A stretch of DNA of 7,697 nucleotides from Bacillota bacterium (GCA_023415145.1 JAEZLW010000157.1:1-7697); one strand, 5' to 3'; positions 1 to 5,994 are shown, numbered from the stretch's first letter. A program made the numbers and translations. Notes: generated from the letters alone by a model not told the origin.

Positions 1-7
1 CCCGACC

Positions 8-57
8 GTATGACCTGTCGCAGCTAAGCGTAGTGCAGGATGACGCATGGGTCATAC
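8..57. repeat. 8-bp inverted repeat at the left edge
   Basis: GTATGACC (8-15) and GGTCATAC (50-57) are perfect reverse complements separated by 34 nt. They lie downstream of rpoB in a stretch without an ORF. I see no RBS or RpoC-like N terminus in 1-104 on the minus strand. The repeat could be the base of a structured RNA or a protein site, and it may continue beyond the window. Its function is unknown. Confidence 0.4.
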
Positions 58-75
58 AGGGAAACCGTGCGAGAT

Positions 76-102
76 CAATAAAACGGCGAAGCCATTTTAT
101 TG
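76..102 (-). terminator. Hairpin directly after rpoB, possible terminator or processing site
   Basis: On the minus strand CAATAAAATGGC pairs with GCCGTTTTATTG around a 3-nt loop. This gives a 12-bp stem with one G-U pair, starting two bases after the rpoB stop. The 3' arm is U-rich (GTTTTATTG) but no clean U-tract follows, so it could be an intrinsic terminator, an attenuator before rpoC, or an RNA-processing or stabilising hairpin. The stem is directly visible; its function is inferred. Confidence 0.5.
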
Positions 103-104
103 AA

Positions 105-3100
105 TTACAGATCATCATCATCCAGGCTGATATCGCTGAGGGCGTCTTCAACGTTAAAGTCTTCCAGGTCTTCTTCATCCAGAGAGAAGTCATCGTCAAT
201 GGTATCTTCATCACCGTCATCAAGCCTGCGCGGCGTCCGTTCGCCTTCTTCATCGCCCTCCAGGTCAAGCCGCCCGGCAGGCAATTCAACCGGCTCCAGA
301 TCGTCGTCGTCCAGCTCACGGATAATGATTTCCTGCTTGTCCTCAGCCAGTACCTTGATATCCAGCGCCAGGGACTGCAGTTCCTTGATGAGCACCTTGA
401 AGCTTTCCGGCACGCCGGGGGCAGGGATGTTGTTCCCCTTGACAATGGATTCGTAGGTCTTTACGCGGCCCACCACGTCGTCAGACTTGACGGTGAGTAT
501 CTCCTGCAGTGTGTTGGCTGCACCGTAGGCTTCCAGCGCCCACACTTCCATTTCGCCAAAACGCTGGCCGCCGAATTGGGCCTTGCCACCCAGGGGCTGC
601 TGCGTGACCAGAGAATAGGGGCCGGTGGAACGGGCGTGCATCTTGTCGTCCACCAGGTGATGCAGTTTCAGGAAGTACATGTAGCCCACGGTGACAGGGT
701 TTTCAAAGGGTTCGCCGGTACGGCCATCGTAAAGAATGGTTTTGCCGTCGGTGCCCTTGCCCGCCATTTTCAGGCATTCCTCAATTTCTTCCTCTGTAGC
801 GCCGTCGAACACGGGGGTGGCAATATGCCAGCCCAGCGTTTTGGCCGCCAGCCCCAAATGCACTTCCAGCACCTGGCCCAGATTCATACGGGAGGGAACG
901 CCCAAGGGATTCAATACAATTTGCAGCGGCGTGCCGTCGGGCATGAAAGGCATATCCTCCTCACGAAGGATGCGGGAGATAACGCCCTTGTTGCCGTGAC
1001 GTCCGGCCATTTTGTCGCCTACGCTGATTTTGCGCTTCTGGGCGATGTACACGCGAACCATTTGGTTGACGCCAGGGGAGAGCTCGTCATTGTTCTCCCT
1101 TGTAAAGGTCTTCACATCCACCACGATGCCGCCCTCGCCGTGGGGCACGCGCAGGGAGGTATCCCGAACCTCGCGGGCCTTTTCGCCGAAGATGGCGCGC
1201 AAAAGCCTCTCTTCCGCCGTCAGCTCCGTTTCACCCTTGGGGGTGACCTTGCCGACCAGGATGTCGCCGGAGCGGACTTCCGCACCGATGCGGACGACGC
1301 CGAACTCATCCAGGTCCTTCACGGCGTCATCGCCCACGCTGGGGATGTCGCGTGTGATTTCCTCCGGCCCAAGCTTGGTCTCCCGGGCCTCAGACTCAAA
1401 CTCTTCAATATGGATGGAGGTGTAGACATCCTCCTTCACCAGCTTCTCGGAAATGAGAATGGCGTCCTCGTAGTTGTAGCCTTCCCAGGTCATGAAGCCG
1501 ATGAGCACGTTGCGGCCAAGGCCGATCTCGCCCTTCTCGGTGGAGGGGCCGTCGGCCAGGAGGTCGCCCTTATCCACCCGCTCCCCGGCCTTGACCACCG
1601 GGCGCTGGTTGATGCAGGTGCCCTGGTTGGAGCGGGCAAACTTGATCAGGTGATAGCGGTGGCGCTCGCCGTGATCGTCCCTGATGACGATCTCATCTGC
1701 GGACACGCGTTCCACCACGCCGCTTTGCTTGGCCAATACCACCACACCGGAGTCATGGGCGGCCTTGAACTCCATGCCGGTACCCACGATAGGCGCTTCC
1801 GGTACAAGGAGCGGCACAGCCTGACGCTGCATGTTGGAGCCCATCAAGGCGCGGGTGGCGTCGTCGTTTTCCAGGAAGGGGACCATGGCTGTTGCCACAG
1901 ATACCACCTGCCGGGGGCTGACGTCGATAAAGTCCACCTGGCTTAAGGGCACTTCAATAATCTCCGCCCTGTCGCGGACGGTGATGCGGTCACGTACGAA
2001 GCTGCCGTCGGGATTCAGTGGCTCATTGGCCTGGGCGACCTTGTAGAAGTCTTCCTCGTCGGCGGTCATGTACACGATTTCTTCCGTGACCTTGCCGGCG
2101 GCCTTATCCACCTTGCGGTAGGGAGCCTCAATAAACCCGTATTCATTGATACGTGCATAGGTGGCCAGTGAGCCGATCAAGCCGATGTTGGGACCTTCAG
2201 GGGTCTCAATGGGACAGATGCGGGCGTAGTGGCTGTAATGCACGTCGCGGACCTCGAAGGAAGCGCGGTCACGGTTGAGGCCTCCGGGGCCCAGAGCGGA
2301 AAGCCGGCGTTTGTGGGTCAATTCCGCCAGGGGATTGGGCTGATCCATGAACTGACTGAGCTGCGAAGAGCCAAAGAACTCCTTGATGGCGGCACTGACG
2401 GGGCGGATGTTGATCAGCTCGCCGGGGCGCACGTCGTTGGCATCCTGGATGGCCATGCGTTCGCGCACAACGCGCTCCAAACGGCTAAGGCCTATGCGGA
2501 TCTGGTTTTGCAAAAGTTCGCCAACGGAGCGCAGGCGGCGGTTGCCCAAATGATCAATATCGTCGGTATGGCCCAGGCCGTAGGGCAGCCCCAGCAGGTA
2601 ACTGATGGAGGCTACGATATCGTCGGTCAGGATATGCTTGGGCACCAGGCTATGTACGTTTTCGCGGATGGCTTGCTTGAGTTGATCCGGTTCTACGCTT
2701 TCCATGATCTTTTTCAGCGTAGGCAGGTGCACAAACTCCAGGATGCCGGCTTCCTTGGGGGGGAAGGGCAGATAGCAGGCAGCGTCCACAAAGTTGTTGC
2801 CGATGATGCGGTGAACACGGTTGTCCAGCCGGATATCCACGTGGCGGATACCGCTGTTTTGAATTTGCCTGGCCACATCTTGCGGGATTTCGTCGCCCTT
2901 TTTCACCAGCAGCTCGCCGGTTTGGGGGTCAATGATGTCCTCGGCGGAAACAAGGCCCTGAATGCGTGTGGCAAGGGACAGCTTTTTGTTGAACTTATAA
3001 CGGCCCACCCGCATCAGGTCATAGCGCTTGGGATCGAAGAAGAGGGAGTTGAGCAGGTTCCGGGCGCTCTCCTGGGTGGGGGGCTCGCCGGGCTTCTGCC

Positions 3101-3818
3101 GCTTGTAGATTTCAATCAGGCCGTCTTCCTGGGACTTGGCGTTGTCTCCGCGCTGGATGGTGGCCATCAGCCGCTCGTCTTCACCCATCAGGCCGATGAT
3201 CTCCGCGTCGGTGCCGTAGCCCAGGGCGCGCAGGATCACCGTGATGGGTAGCTTGCGGGCCCGGTCGATGCGGACCCACAAAACGTCATTGGAGTCGGTT
3301 TCATATTCCAGCCACGCACCGCGGTTGGGGATAACGGTGGCGGAAAACAGATGTTTGCCCGCCTTGTCGATTGTATCGCCGAAATATACGCCGGGGGAGC
3401 GGACCAACTGGCTGACAATAACGCGCTCCGCACCGTTGATGATGAATGTGCCATGGTTGGTCATCAGGGGAAAGTCGCCCATGAACACGTCGGATTCCTT
3501 GATTTCGCCCGTTTCACGGTTCTTGAGCCTAACGAATACTTTCAAAGGCGCAGCATAAGTCATGTCTCTTTCCTTGCAGCGCTCCACGGAATGCTTGGGG
3601 GTTTCCTCCAGGGAGTAATCCACAAACTCAAGCACCAGGTTTTCACTATAGTCGGTGATCGGTGATACGTCGGCCAGCACCTCGCGCAAGTCTTCCTCCA
3701 GGAAGCGTCTGTACGAGTTTTTCTGAACCTCGATCAGGTCGGGCATGTCCAGCACTTCGTCGATCCTGGAGAAACTCATGCGCTTGCGCAGCTTCCCCAT
3801 TTGAACCTCGTGCACCAT
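105..3818 (-). CDS. rpoB: DNA-directed RNA polymerase subunit beta
   Basis: Beta subunit of RNA polymerase, which forms the catalytic cleft with beta' and binds rifampicin. The 1237-residue product is full length (Firmicutes RpoB is usually about 1150-1250 residues). Recognisable blocks include the N-terminal FSRIDEVLDMPDLIEVQ segment and the rifampicin cluster FFGSSQLSQFMDQ to THKRRLSALGPGGL. In that cluster the positions equivalent to E. coli D516, H526 and S531 are D492, H502 and S507, all the susceptible residue. The invariant KRKISVGDKMAGRHGNKG block lies near residues 928-945. The last 70 or so residues form a very acidic Asp/Glu-rich tail. The start is ATG at 3818, preceded at 8 nt by AAGGGGTGAT (3827-3836), a near-complete anti-SD match. 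The gene has its own promoter. A hairpin begins 2 nt after the stop, and no rpoC start is visible in the remaining 104 nt. The identification is certain. Confidence 0.99.
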   Translation of the reverse strand: MVHEVQMGKLRKRMSFSRIDEVLDMPDLIEVQKNSYRRFLEEDLREVLADVSPITDYSENLVLEFVDYSLEETPKHSVERCKERDMTYAAPLKVFVRLKNRETGEIKESDVFMGDFPLMTNHGTFIINGAERVIVSQLVRSPGVYFGDTIDKAGKHLFSATVIPNRGAWLEYETDSNDVLWVRIDRARKLPITVILRALGYGTDAEIIGLMGEDERLMATIQRGDNAKSQEDGLIEIYKRQKPGEPPTQESARNLLNSLFFDPKRYDLMRVGRYKFNKKLSLATRIQGLVSAEDIIDPQTGELLVKKGDEIPQDVARQIQNSGIRHVDIRLDNRVHRIIGNNFVDAACYLPFPPKEAGILEFVHLPTLKKIMESVEPDQLKQAIRENVHSLVPKHILTDDIVASISYLLGLPYGLGHTDDIDHLGNRRLRSVGELLQNQIRIGLSRLERVVRERMAIQDANDVRPGELINIRPVSAAIKEFFGSSQLSQFMDQPNPLAELTHKRRLSALGPGGLNRDRASFEVRDVHYSHYARICPIETPEGPNIGLIGSLATYARINEYGFIEAPYRKVDKAAGKVTEEIVYMTADEEDFYKVAQANEPLNPDGSFVRDRITVRDRAEIIEVPLSQVDFIDVSPRQVVSVATAMVPFLENDDATRALMGSNMQRQAVPLLVPEAPIVGTGMEFKAAHDSGVVVLAKQSGVVERVSADEIVIRDDHGERHRYHLIKFARSNQGTCINQRPVVKAGERVDKGDLLADGPSTEKGEIGLGRNVLIGFMTWEGYNYEDAILISEKLVKEDVYTSIHIEEFESEARETKLGPEEITRDIPSVGDDAVKDLDEFGVVRIGAEVRSGDILVGKVTPKGETELTAEERLLRAIFGEKAREVRDTSLRVPHGEGGIVVDVKTFTRENNDELSPGVNQMVRVYIAQKRKISVGDKMAGRHGNKGVISRILREEDMPFMPDGTPLQIVLNPLGVPSRMNLGQVLEVHLGLAAKTLGWHIATPVFDGATEEEIEECLKMAGKGTDGKTILYDGRTGEPFENPVTVGYMYFLKLHHLVDDKMHARSTGPYSLVTQQPLGGKAQFGGQRFGEMEVWALEAYGAANTLQEILTVKSDDVVGRVKTYESIVKGNNIPAPGVPESFKVLIKELQSLALDIKVLAEDKQEIIIRELDDDDLEPVELPAGRLDLEGDEEGERTPRRLDDGDEDTIDDDFSLDEEDLEDFNVEDALSDISLDDDDL

Positions 3819-3962
3819 AAAAAGCCATCACCCCTTATGTTGTCCAACCAGCATCGGCTTCCGGGCGGAAATTTGCATTTTCCCGTTGCAATTTTTGTTG
3901 GGACCGTGTACAATACATCCACGGGAAGGACATACTTCCGCACAGTAACGATACTGATGCAA
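3819..3962 (-). other. Structured 5' leader of rpoB
   Basis: From the predicted transcription start near 3962 to the ATG there are about 144 untranslated nucleotides, a long leader for a gene with its own promoter. Visible pairings are GGAAG/CTTCC (3924-3928 with 3935-3939), CCGTG/CACGG (3904-3908 with 3920-3924; it shares G3924 with the first stem) and GTCCAAC/GTTGGGAC (3842-3848 with 3897-3904, one bulge). The last pairing encloses about 48 nt and ends just upstream of the ribosome binding site, so it could influence translation or early termination. I do not recognise a known leader class. Together with the promoter and terminator next to it, this accounts for the gene-free stretch 3819-4192. 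Confidence 0.4.
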
Positions 3963-3968
3963 GTTTAA

Positions 3969-3997
3969 ATTTTATCACGATTCCCAAACCTTGTCAA
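3969..3997 (-). promoter_or_regulatory. Sigma-A-type promoter of rpoB
   Basis: On the minus strand, -35 TTGACA (3997-3992), a 17-bp spacer and -10 TAAAAT (3974-3969). A TGA just before the -10 gives the extended -10 TGN motif. The -35 is a perfect match and the -10 matches 5 of 6. Transcription should start near 3962. This means rpoB is transcribed independently of rplJ-rplL, which do not precede it here. Confidence 0.85.
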
Positions 3998-4041
3998 GGC
4001 CGAGCTTTGCTTTTTTTATGCTTTCGCTAGAATTTACGAAT

Positions 4042-4078
4042 AATCAAGAAGCCGCTGATTTTCAGCGGCTTCTTGATT
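4042..4078 (-). terminator. Terminator-like hairpin after the hemerythrin gene
   Basis: AATCAAGAAGCCGCTGA (4042-4058) and its exact reverse complement (4062-4078) form a perfect 17-bp stem with a 3-nt loop. The GC-rich core is flanked by AATCAA/TTGATT, so either strand presents a U-rich 3' arm, as in bidirectional terminators. It lies between the end of the hemerythrin gene and the rpoB promoter, both on the minus strand. It probably ends the hemerythrin transcript and insulates rpoB. The U-tract on the minus strand (TTGATTATT) is imperfect, so efficiency is uncertain. Confidence 0.7.
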
Positions 4079-4192
4079 GGATAAATGGCGCATTGACGAT
4101 GTTATTTCCAACATGACTGGAGCTTTTGCATTCGAAAAAAATGATCATGATGGAATTATATATCGTTCCGATAATATCAGAAGTCTTTTTAG

Positions 4193-4593
4193 TTACCTGT
4201 TGGCAGCCTTAGCAAACTGGCCGATTTGCTTATCCATATTGGATATATGTTGAGTCAGCCACTGAAGCATCAGCTGATTTGCGTTGATGATGACCAGCAG
4301 TTTCCCGCCGGAGGTTTCATAACACTGCGGAGTTTTGCCAGTTGCCGGATATAATCGGCATGCGCCTGTTTCTGAACGGCATATCCGGGATAGTTGATGC
4401 TGAGCATGTATTTTTCTTCATCAGTAAAGTGCTTTTTCGTGTAGTCTTGCAAAAAATTCAACAGTTCTCCGATGTATTCTTTTGCCTGGTTGTTTTTCCC
4501 TGCCTCAAAAAGCCTTTCGGCCTTTTCGAACAACGTTTTGTGCTGATCATCAATCATTCCAACGCCAACCGATAGATTTTGTGTCCAAGGCAT
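4193..4593 (-). pseudogene. Bacteriohemerythrin, interrupted by a one-base frameshift
   Basis: Hemerythrin-family four-helix O2-binding protein with a non-heme di-iron site, a cytosolic family linked to oxygen sensing or scavenging in anaerobes and microaerophiles. ATG at 4593 (MPWTQNLSVGVGMIDDQH) is the start, because AAAGGAGGT ends 6 nt upstream; a nearer ATG at 4599 is too close. Visible ligands are H18, H55, E59 (HFTDEEKYM) and H78. Near 4318-4323 the frame is lost. The next frame continues with the typical C terminus (TSGGKLLVIINANQ, then QWLTQHISNMDKQIGQF), which carries the last His and Asp ligands, and ends at TAA 4193. Restoring one base (for example TT to TTT near 4321) gives a normal 133-residue protein. 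As written, the reading frame stops at 4270 after an aberrant tail and lacks helix 4. Also, Q74 (CAG) sits where the family has His (HxxxH). It is either a decaying gene or a real gene with a sequencing indel plus a variant site. Confidence 0.85.
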
Positions 4594-4599
4594 GGTCAT

Positions 4600-4608
4600 A
4601 CCTCCTTT
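4600..4608 (-). promoter_or_regulatory. Ribosome binding site of the hemerythrin gene
   Basis: AAAGGAGGT on the minus strand, a strong Shine-Dalgarno. The GGAGG core ends 7 nt before the ATG at 4593 but only 1 nt before the ATG at 4599, so it selects 4593 as the start. An upstream TTG at 4614 in the same frame precedes the Shine-Dalgarno and can be dismissed. Confidence 0.85.
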
Positions 4609-4625
4609 GTACAAAAAGAAATTTC

Positions 4626-4653
4626 ATTCTACAAGCATCCTGATCTATATCAA
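4626..4653 (-). promoter_or_regulatory. Promoter of the hemerythrin gene
   Basis: On the minus strand, -35 TTGATA (4653-4648), a 16-bp spacer and -10 TAGAAT (4631-4626), each 5 of 6 to consensus. The predicted start near 4619 leaves a leader of about 26 nt carrying the ribosome binding site. The -10 lies inside one arm of the flanking 13-bp inverted repeat, and the -35 overlaps the FNR-like palindrome. Confidence 0.65.
4640..4653 (-). promoter_or_regulatory. FNR/CRP-like palindrome overlapping the hemerythrin -35
   Basis: TTGAT-ATAG-ATCAG on the minus strand matches the FNR-type site TTGAT-N4-ATCAA at 9 of 10 fixed positions. A site over the -35 box would normally mean repression. An oxygen- or NO-responsive CRP/FNR-family regulator would make sense for an O2-binding protein. 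The regulator is not in the window. With equal base frequencies, about 0.2 such matches are expected by chance in a window of this length, so only the location supports the call. Confidence 0.4.
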
Positions 4654-4686
4654 GCAGATATTGTAGAATGAAACATCATATTTTAA

Positions 4687-5106
4687 CTAATTCTGGTTTT
4701 CAAATGGGCCTGTTTGATTCTTATCCTCCGCATAATCCGTAAAGGATTGCTTACCCTGGCTGTTCCACCATTCATCGTAGTACTTCCAGTGTTTCCAGTC
4801 CTCTTTGCATGCATCGTCCTCACTGCAGGGGTCATGGTGTTTGCGGTGCTGGGAAGATTTTGATTCGCTGTGACTGCCGCCCGCGCCGCCAAAGATGAGG
4901 TGGCCCAGGATAACGATGCCGAAGGCCTGCCAGTAGGTGATGGTTTTCAGGTCGAATAATTCCGGCATAAGCCAGTTCCAAAGCTCCCTGACGAAAATGC
5001 CGAATACCAGCCCAAGAGCGGCTGCTGTGACCAGGCCGATTACAACCATACCAATGATGCGCGCCCCCTTGGGTACACGGTTAAATCTTGCTCTCCATTC
5101 GCTCAT
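4687..5106 (-). CDS. Small two-helix membrane protein paired with a sigma factor
   Basis: Membrane protein of 139 residues and unknown function. The start is ATG at 5106 (MSEWRARFNRVPKG), preceded by AAAGGAGA at suitable spacing; longer readings in this frame run into the sigma-factor gene and lack this support. The first helix spans about residues 15-39. Then comes a conserved-looking LWNWLMPELFDL loop (42-53), and a second helix (about 56-76, YWQAFGIVILGHLIFGG). The hydrophilic tail is rich in His, Lys and acidic residues (H79, H87, H90, H91, H106) with C94 and C100, and has aromatic WKHWKYYDEWW near 104-114. From memory, small proteins with an LWNWLMP...ITxWQA...LFGG pattern are encoded beside ECF-type sigma factors in several phyla. 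The gene starts 41 nt after the sigma-factor stop, so the two are probably cotranscribed. A role as the sigma factor's membrane partner (sensor or anti-sigma-like) is inferred from context only. Confidence 0.8.
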   Translation of the reverse strand: MSEWRARFNRVPKGARIIGMVVIGLVTAAALGLVFGIFVRELWNWLMPELFDLKTITYWQAFGIVILGHLIFGGAGGSHSESKSSQHRKHHDPCSEDDACKEDWKHWKYYDEWWNSQGKQSFTDYAEDKNQTGPFENQN

Positions 5107-5147
5107 ATTCTCGTCTCCTTTCAATAAACCATACAGGTGTGCGTGGG

Positions 5148-5690
5148 CTAGGGCCTGAATTCGCGGAGCATCTCCCTGAGTTTGTTTACGGCGCGGCACT
5201 TGCGTGACAGCAGCGTGCCCACAGGCTCGTTCCATTGCATGGACAACTCCTTGAACGAGCGGCCCTTCAGCTCGGTGGCGATGAAGACCGCGCGCTGTTT
5301 GGGCTCCAGGTGATCGATGGCCTCGGTAAGCCTGCGCATGAACTCCCTTCTTTCAGTTTGCCTGCTTACATCTAAAGAGGCATCGGCAAGAAAGTCAAGC
5401 AAGGAGGTTTCCCTGTCCTCATCCGGGAAACCCTGGAGCGATACGGTGCGGCGGTGTTTGCGGGCGAGATCGATGACCCTGTTGTTCAGCGCGCGGTACA
5501 CATAAGCCGCCAGGTTTTCCACGTGGCGTGCCGGATCCGCTTTGCCTAGCATCGCCAGCATGACTTCCGCCACCATATCCTCCGCATCCATCTCACTGAT
5601 GTCCGCCATCCTTCTTTTCAAGAAACTGATAAACCGCTTGCGCTCCAGGTCGAAAAAGCGGAATATCCTGCTCCTGCCGTCGCTTTCCAT
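5148..5690 (-). CDS. ECF-like RNA polymerase sigma factor
   Basis: Sigma-70-family factor of 180 residues with only regions 2 and 4, as in ECF sigma factors, which direct RNA polymerase to a small stress or envelope regulon. Region 2 covers roughly residues 15-85, with the core-binding helix around EDMVAEVMLAML and AYVYRALNNRVIDLARKHRR (region 2.3/2.4, DNA melting and -10 recognition). A variable acidic linker follows. Region 4 (about 118-178) has LEPKQRAVFIATELKGRSFKELS and the helix-turn-helix WNEPVGTLLSRKCRAVNKLREML, which would read the -35. The start is ATG at 5690 with a weak AGGACG-like site about 10 nt upstream. The downstream gene is the small membrane protein. No classical anti-sigma (zinc ASD) gene is present. 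A candidate ECF-type promoter upstream suggests autoregulation. The family call is firm; the regulon is unknown. Confidence 0.93.
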   Translation of the reverse strand: MESDGRSRIFRFFDLERKRFISFLKRRMADISEMDAEDMVAEVMLAMLGKADPARHVENLAAYVYRALNNRVIDLARKHRRTVSLQGFPDEDRETSLLDFLADASLDVSRQTERREFMRRLTEAIDHLEPKQRAVFIATELKGRSFKELSMQWNEPVGTLLSRKCRAVNKLREMLREFRP

Positions 5691-5759
5691 GGCTTCAAAC
5701 CGTCCTAGCCGCCCATTTATTTGTCAGGGCTCTTTCATTTTTTCACCCCACACCCTTAT

Positions 5760-5785
5760 GACGGCGGGGCGGTTATTTTATTGCA
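5760..5785 (-). promoter_or_regulatory. Candidate ECF-type promoter of the sigma-factor operon
   Basis: On the minus strand, TGCAAT (5785-5780), a 16-bp spacer and CGTCAT starting at 5763. This resembles the TGAAAC/TGCAAC-N16-CGTC layout of Firmicutes ECF promoters, with a C-to-T change at the end of the -35. It is correctly placed between the spoIID terminator and the sigma-factor start, with a leader of about 60 nt. It would fit autoregulation, but short degenerate motifs occur easily. I saw no convincing sigma-A promoter here. Confidence 0.3.
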
Positions 5786-5850
5786 TGACGAGCAAAAGAT
5801 TTTTCTTTGATTTATCTTACCATAATTTTAGGCGGTTGCCTTGGAGGGTT

Positions 5851-5882
5851 AAAAAAAGCCCCCCGGTTTAAACCGAGAGGCT
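5851..5882 (-). terminator. Intrinsic terminator of the spoIID-like gene
   Basis: On the minus strand AGCCTCTCGGTTT pairs with AAACCGGGGGGCT (5882-5857). All 13 positions pair if G-U is allowed, and the innermost bases will form the loop. It is followed immediately by seven T residues (5857-5851). This is a textbook intrinsic terminator for minus-strand RNA. On the plus strand the G-U pairs become A-C mismatches, so it acts in one direction. It separates the spoIID-like transcript from the sigma-factor operon. Confidence 0.85.
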
Positions 5883-5921
5883 GCATGGCATCAAAGATCG
5901 ATAAGATCATTGGGGATGCAT

Positions 5922-5984
5922 AGAAGGGGCATTGCCCCTTCTCAGACCATCAACATAGTGTGGTCTGAAATGACAACGTCATTT
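5922..5984 (-). other. Three tandem hairpins in the spoIID-like 3' UTR
   Basis: Between the stop at 5995 and the terminator, minus-strand RNA can form three consecutive perfect stems. AAATGAC/GTCATTT (5968-5974 with 5978-5984) has a 3-nt loop. TCAGACCA/TGGTCTGA (5942-5949 with 5961-5968) has an 11-nt loop. GAAGGGGC/GCCCCTTC (5923-5930 with 5934-5941) has a 3-nt loop. They abut almost without spacing; neighbouring stems compete for one or two bases. This is more structure than a 3' UTR needs for termination. It could be a stabilised 3' end, a small RNA or a regulatory element; I recognise no known class. With the terminator and ECF-like promoter it accounts for the gene-free stretch 5691-5994. 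Confidence 0.5.
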
Positions 5985-5994
5985 TTTGAAGGGT

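Larger units (their letters stand above)
4622..4673. repeat. Perfect 13-bp inverted repeat bracketing the hemerythrin promoter
   Basis: TTTCATTCTACAA (4622-4634) and TTGTAGAATGAAA (4661-4673) are exact reverse complements 26 nt apart. The proximal arm contains the -10 box and the distal arm lies upstream of the -35, while the FNR-like palindrome is in the middle. The arrangement suggests a paired operator that brackets the promoter. It could alternatively act as a weak stem-loop at the end of the membrane-protein gene, whose stop is at 4687. The repeat is certain; its role is inferred. Confidence 0.75.

Noticed and set aside
33..1946. A 637-codon open frame on the plus strand opposite rpoB, and a 340-codon one at 2229-3251
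   Set aside because: Both are antisense to a certain rpoB. Long antisense frames are common opposite GC-rich, codon-biased genes. Neither has a ribosome binding site or recognisable domains.
2300..2400. Rifampicin-resistance variant in RpoB
   Set aside because: The residues equivalent to E. coli Q513, D516, H526, S531 and L533 are all the susceptible type.
4622..4673. Invertible promoter (phase-variation switch) or miniature transposable element
   Set aside because: The 26-nt interior is too short for known invertases, and there is no recombinase gene or target-site duplication.
5107..5235. N-terminal extension of the membrane protein into the sigma-factor gene
   Set aside because: ATG 5106 has its own AAAGGAGA site, and the extended sequence overlaps certain sigma-factor coding sequence.
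5968..5989. Plus-strand terminator AAATGAC-AAC-GTCATTT followed by T residues
   Set aside because: There is no plus-strand gene upstream to terminate; the stem fits better as part of the minus-strand 3' UTR.
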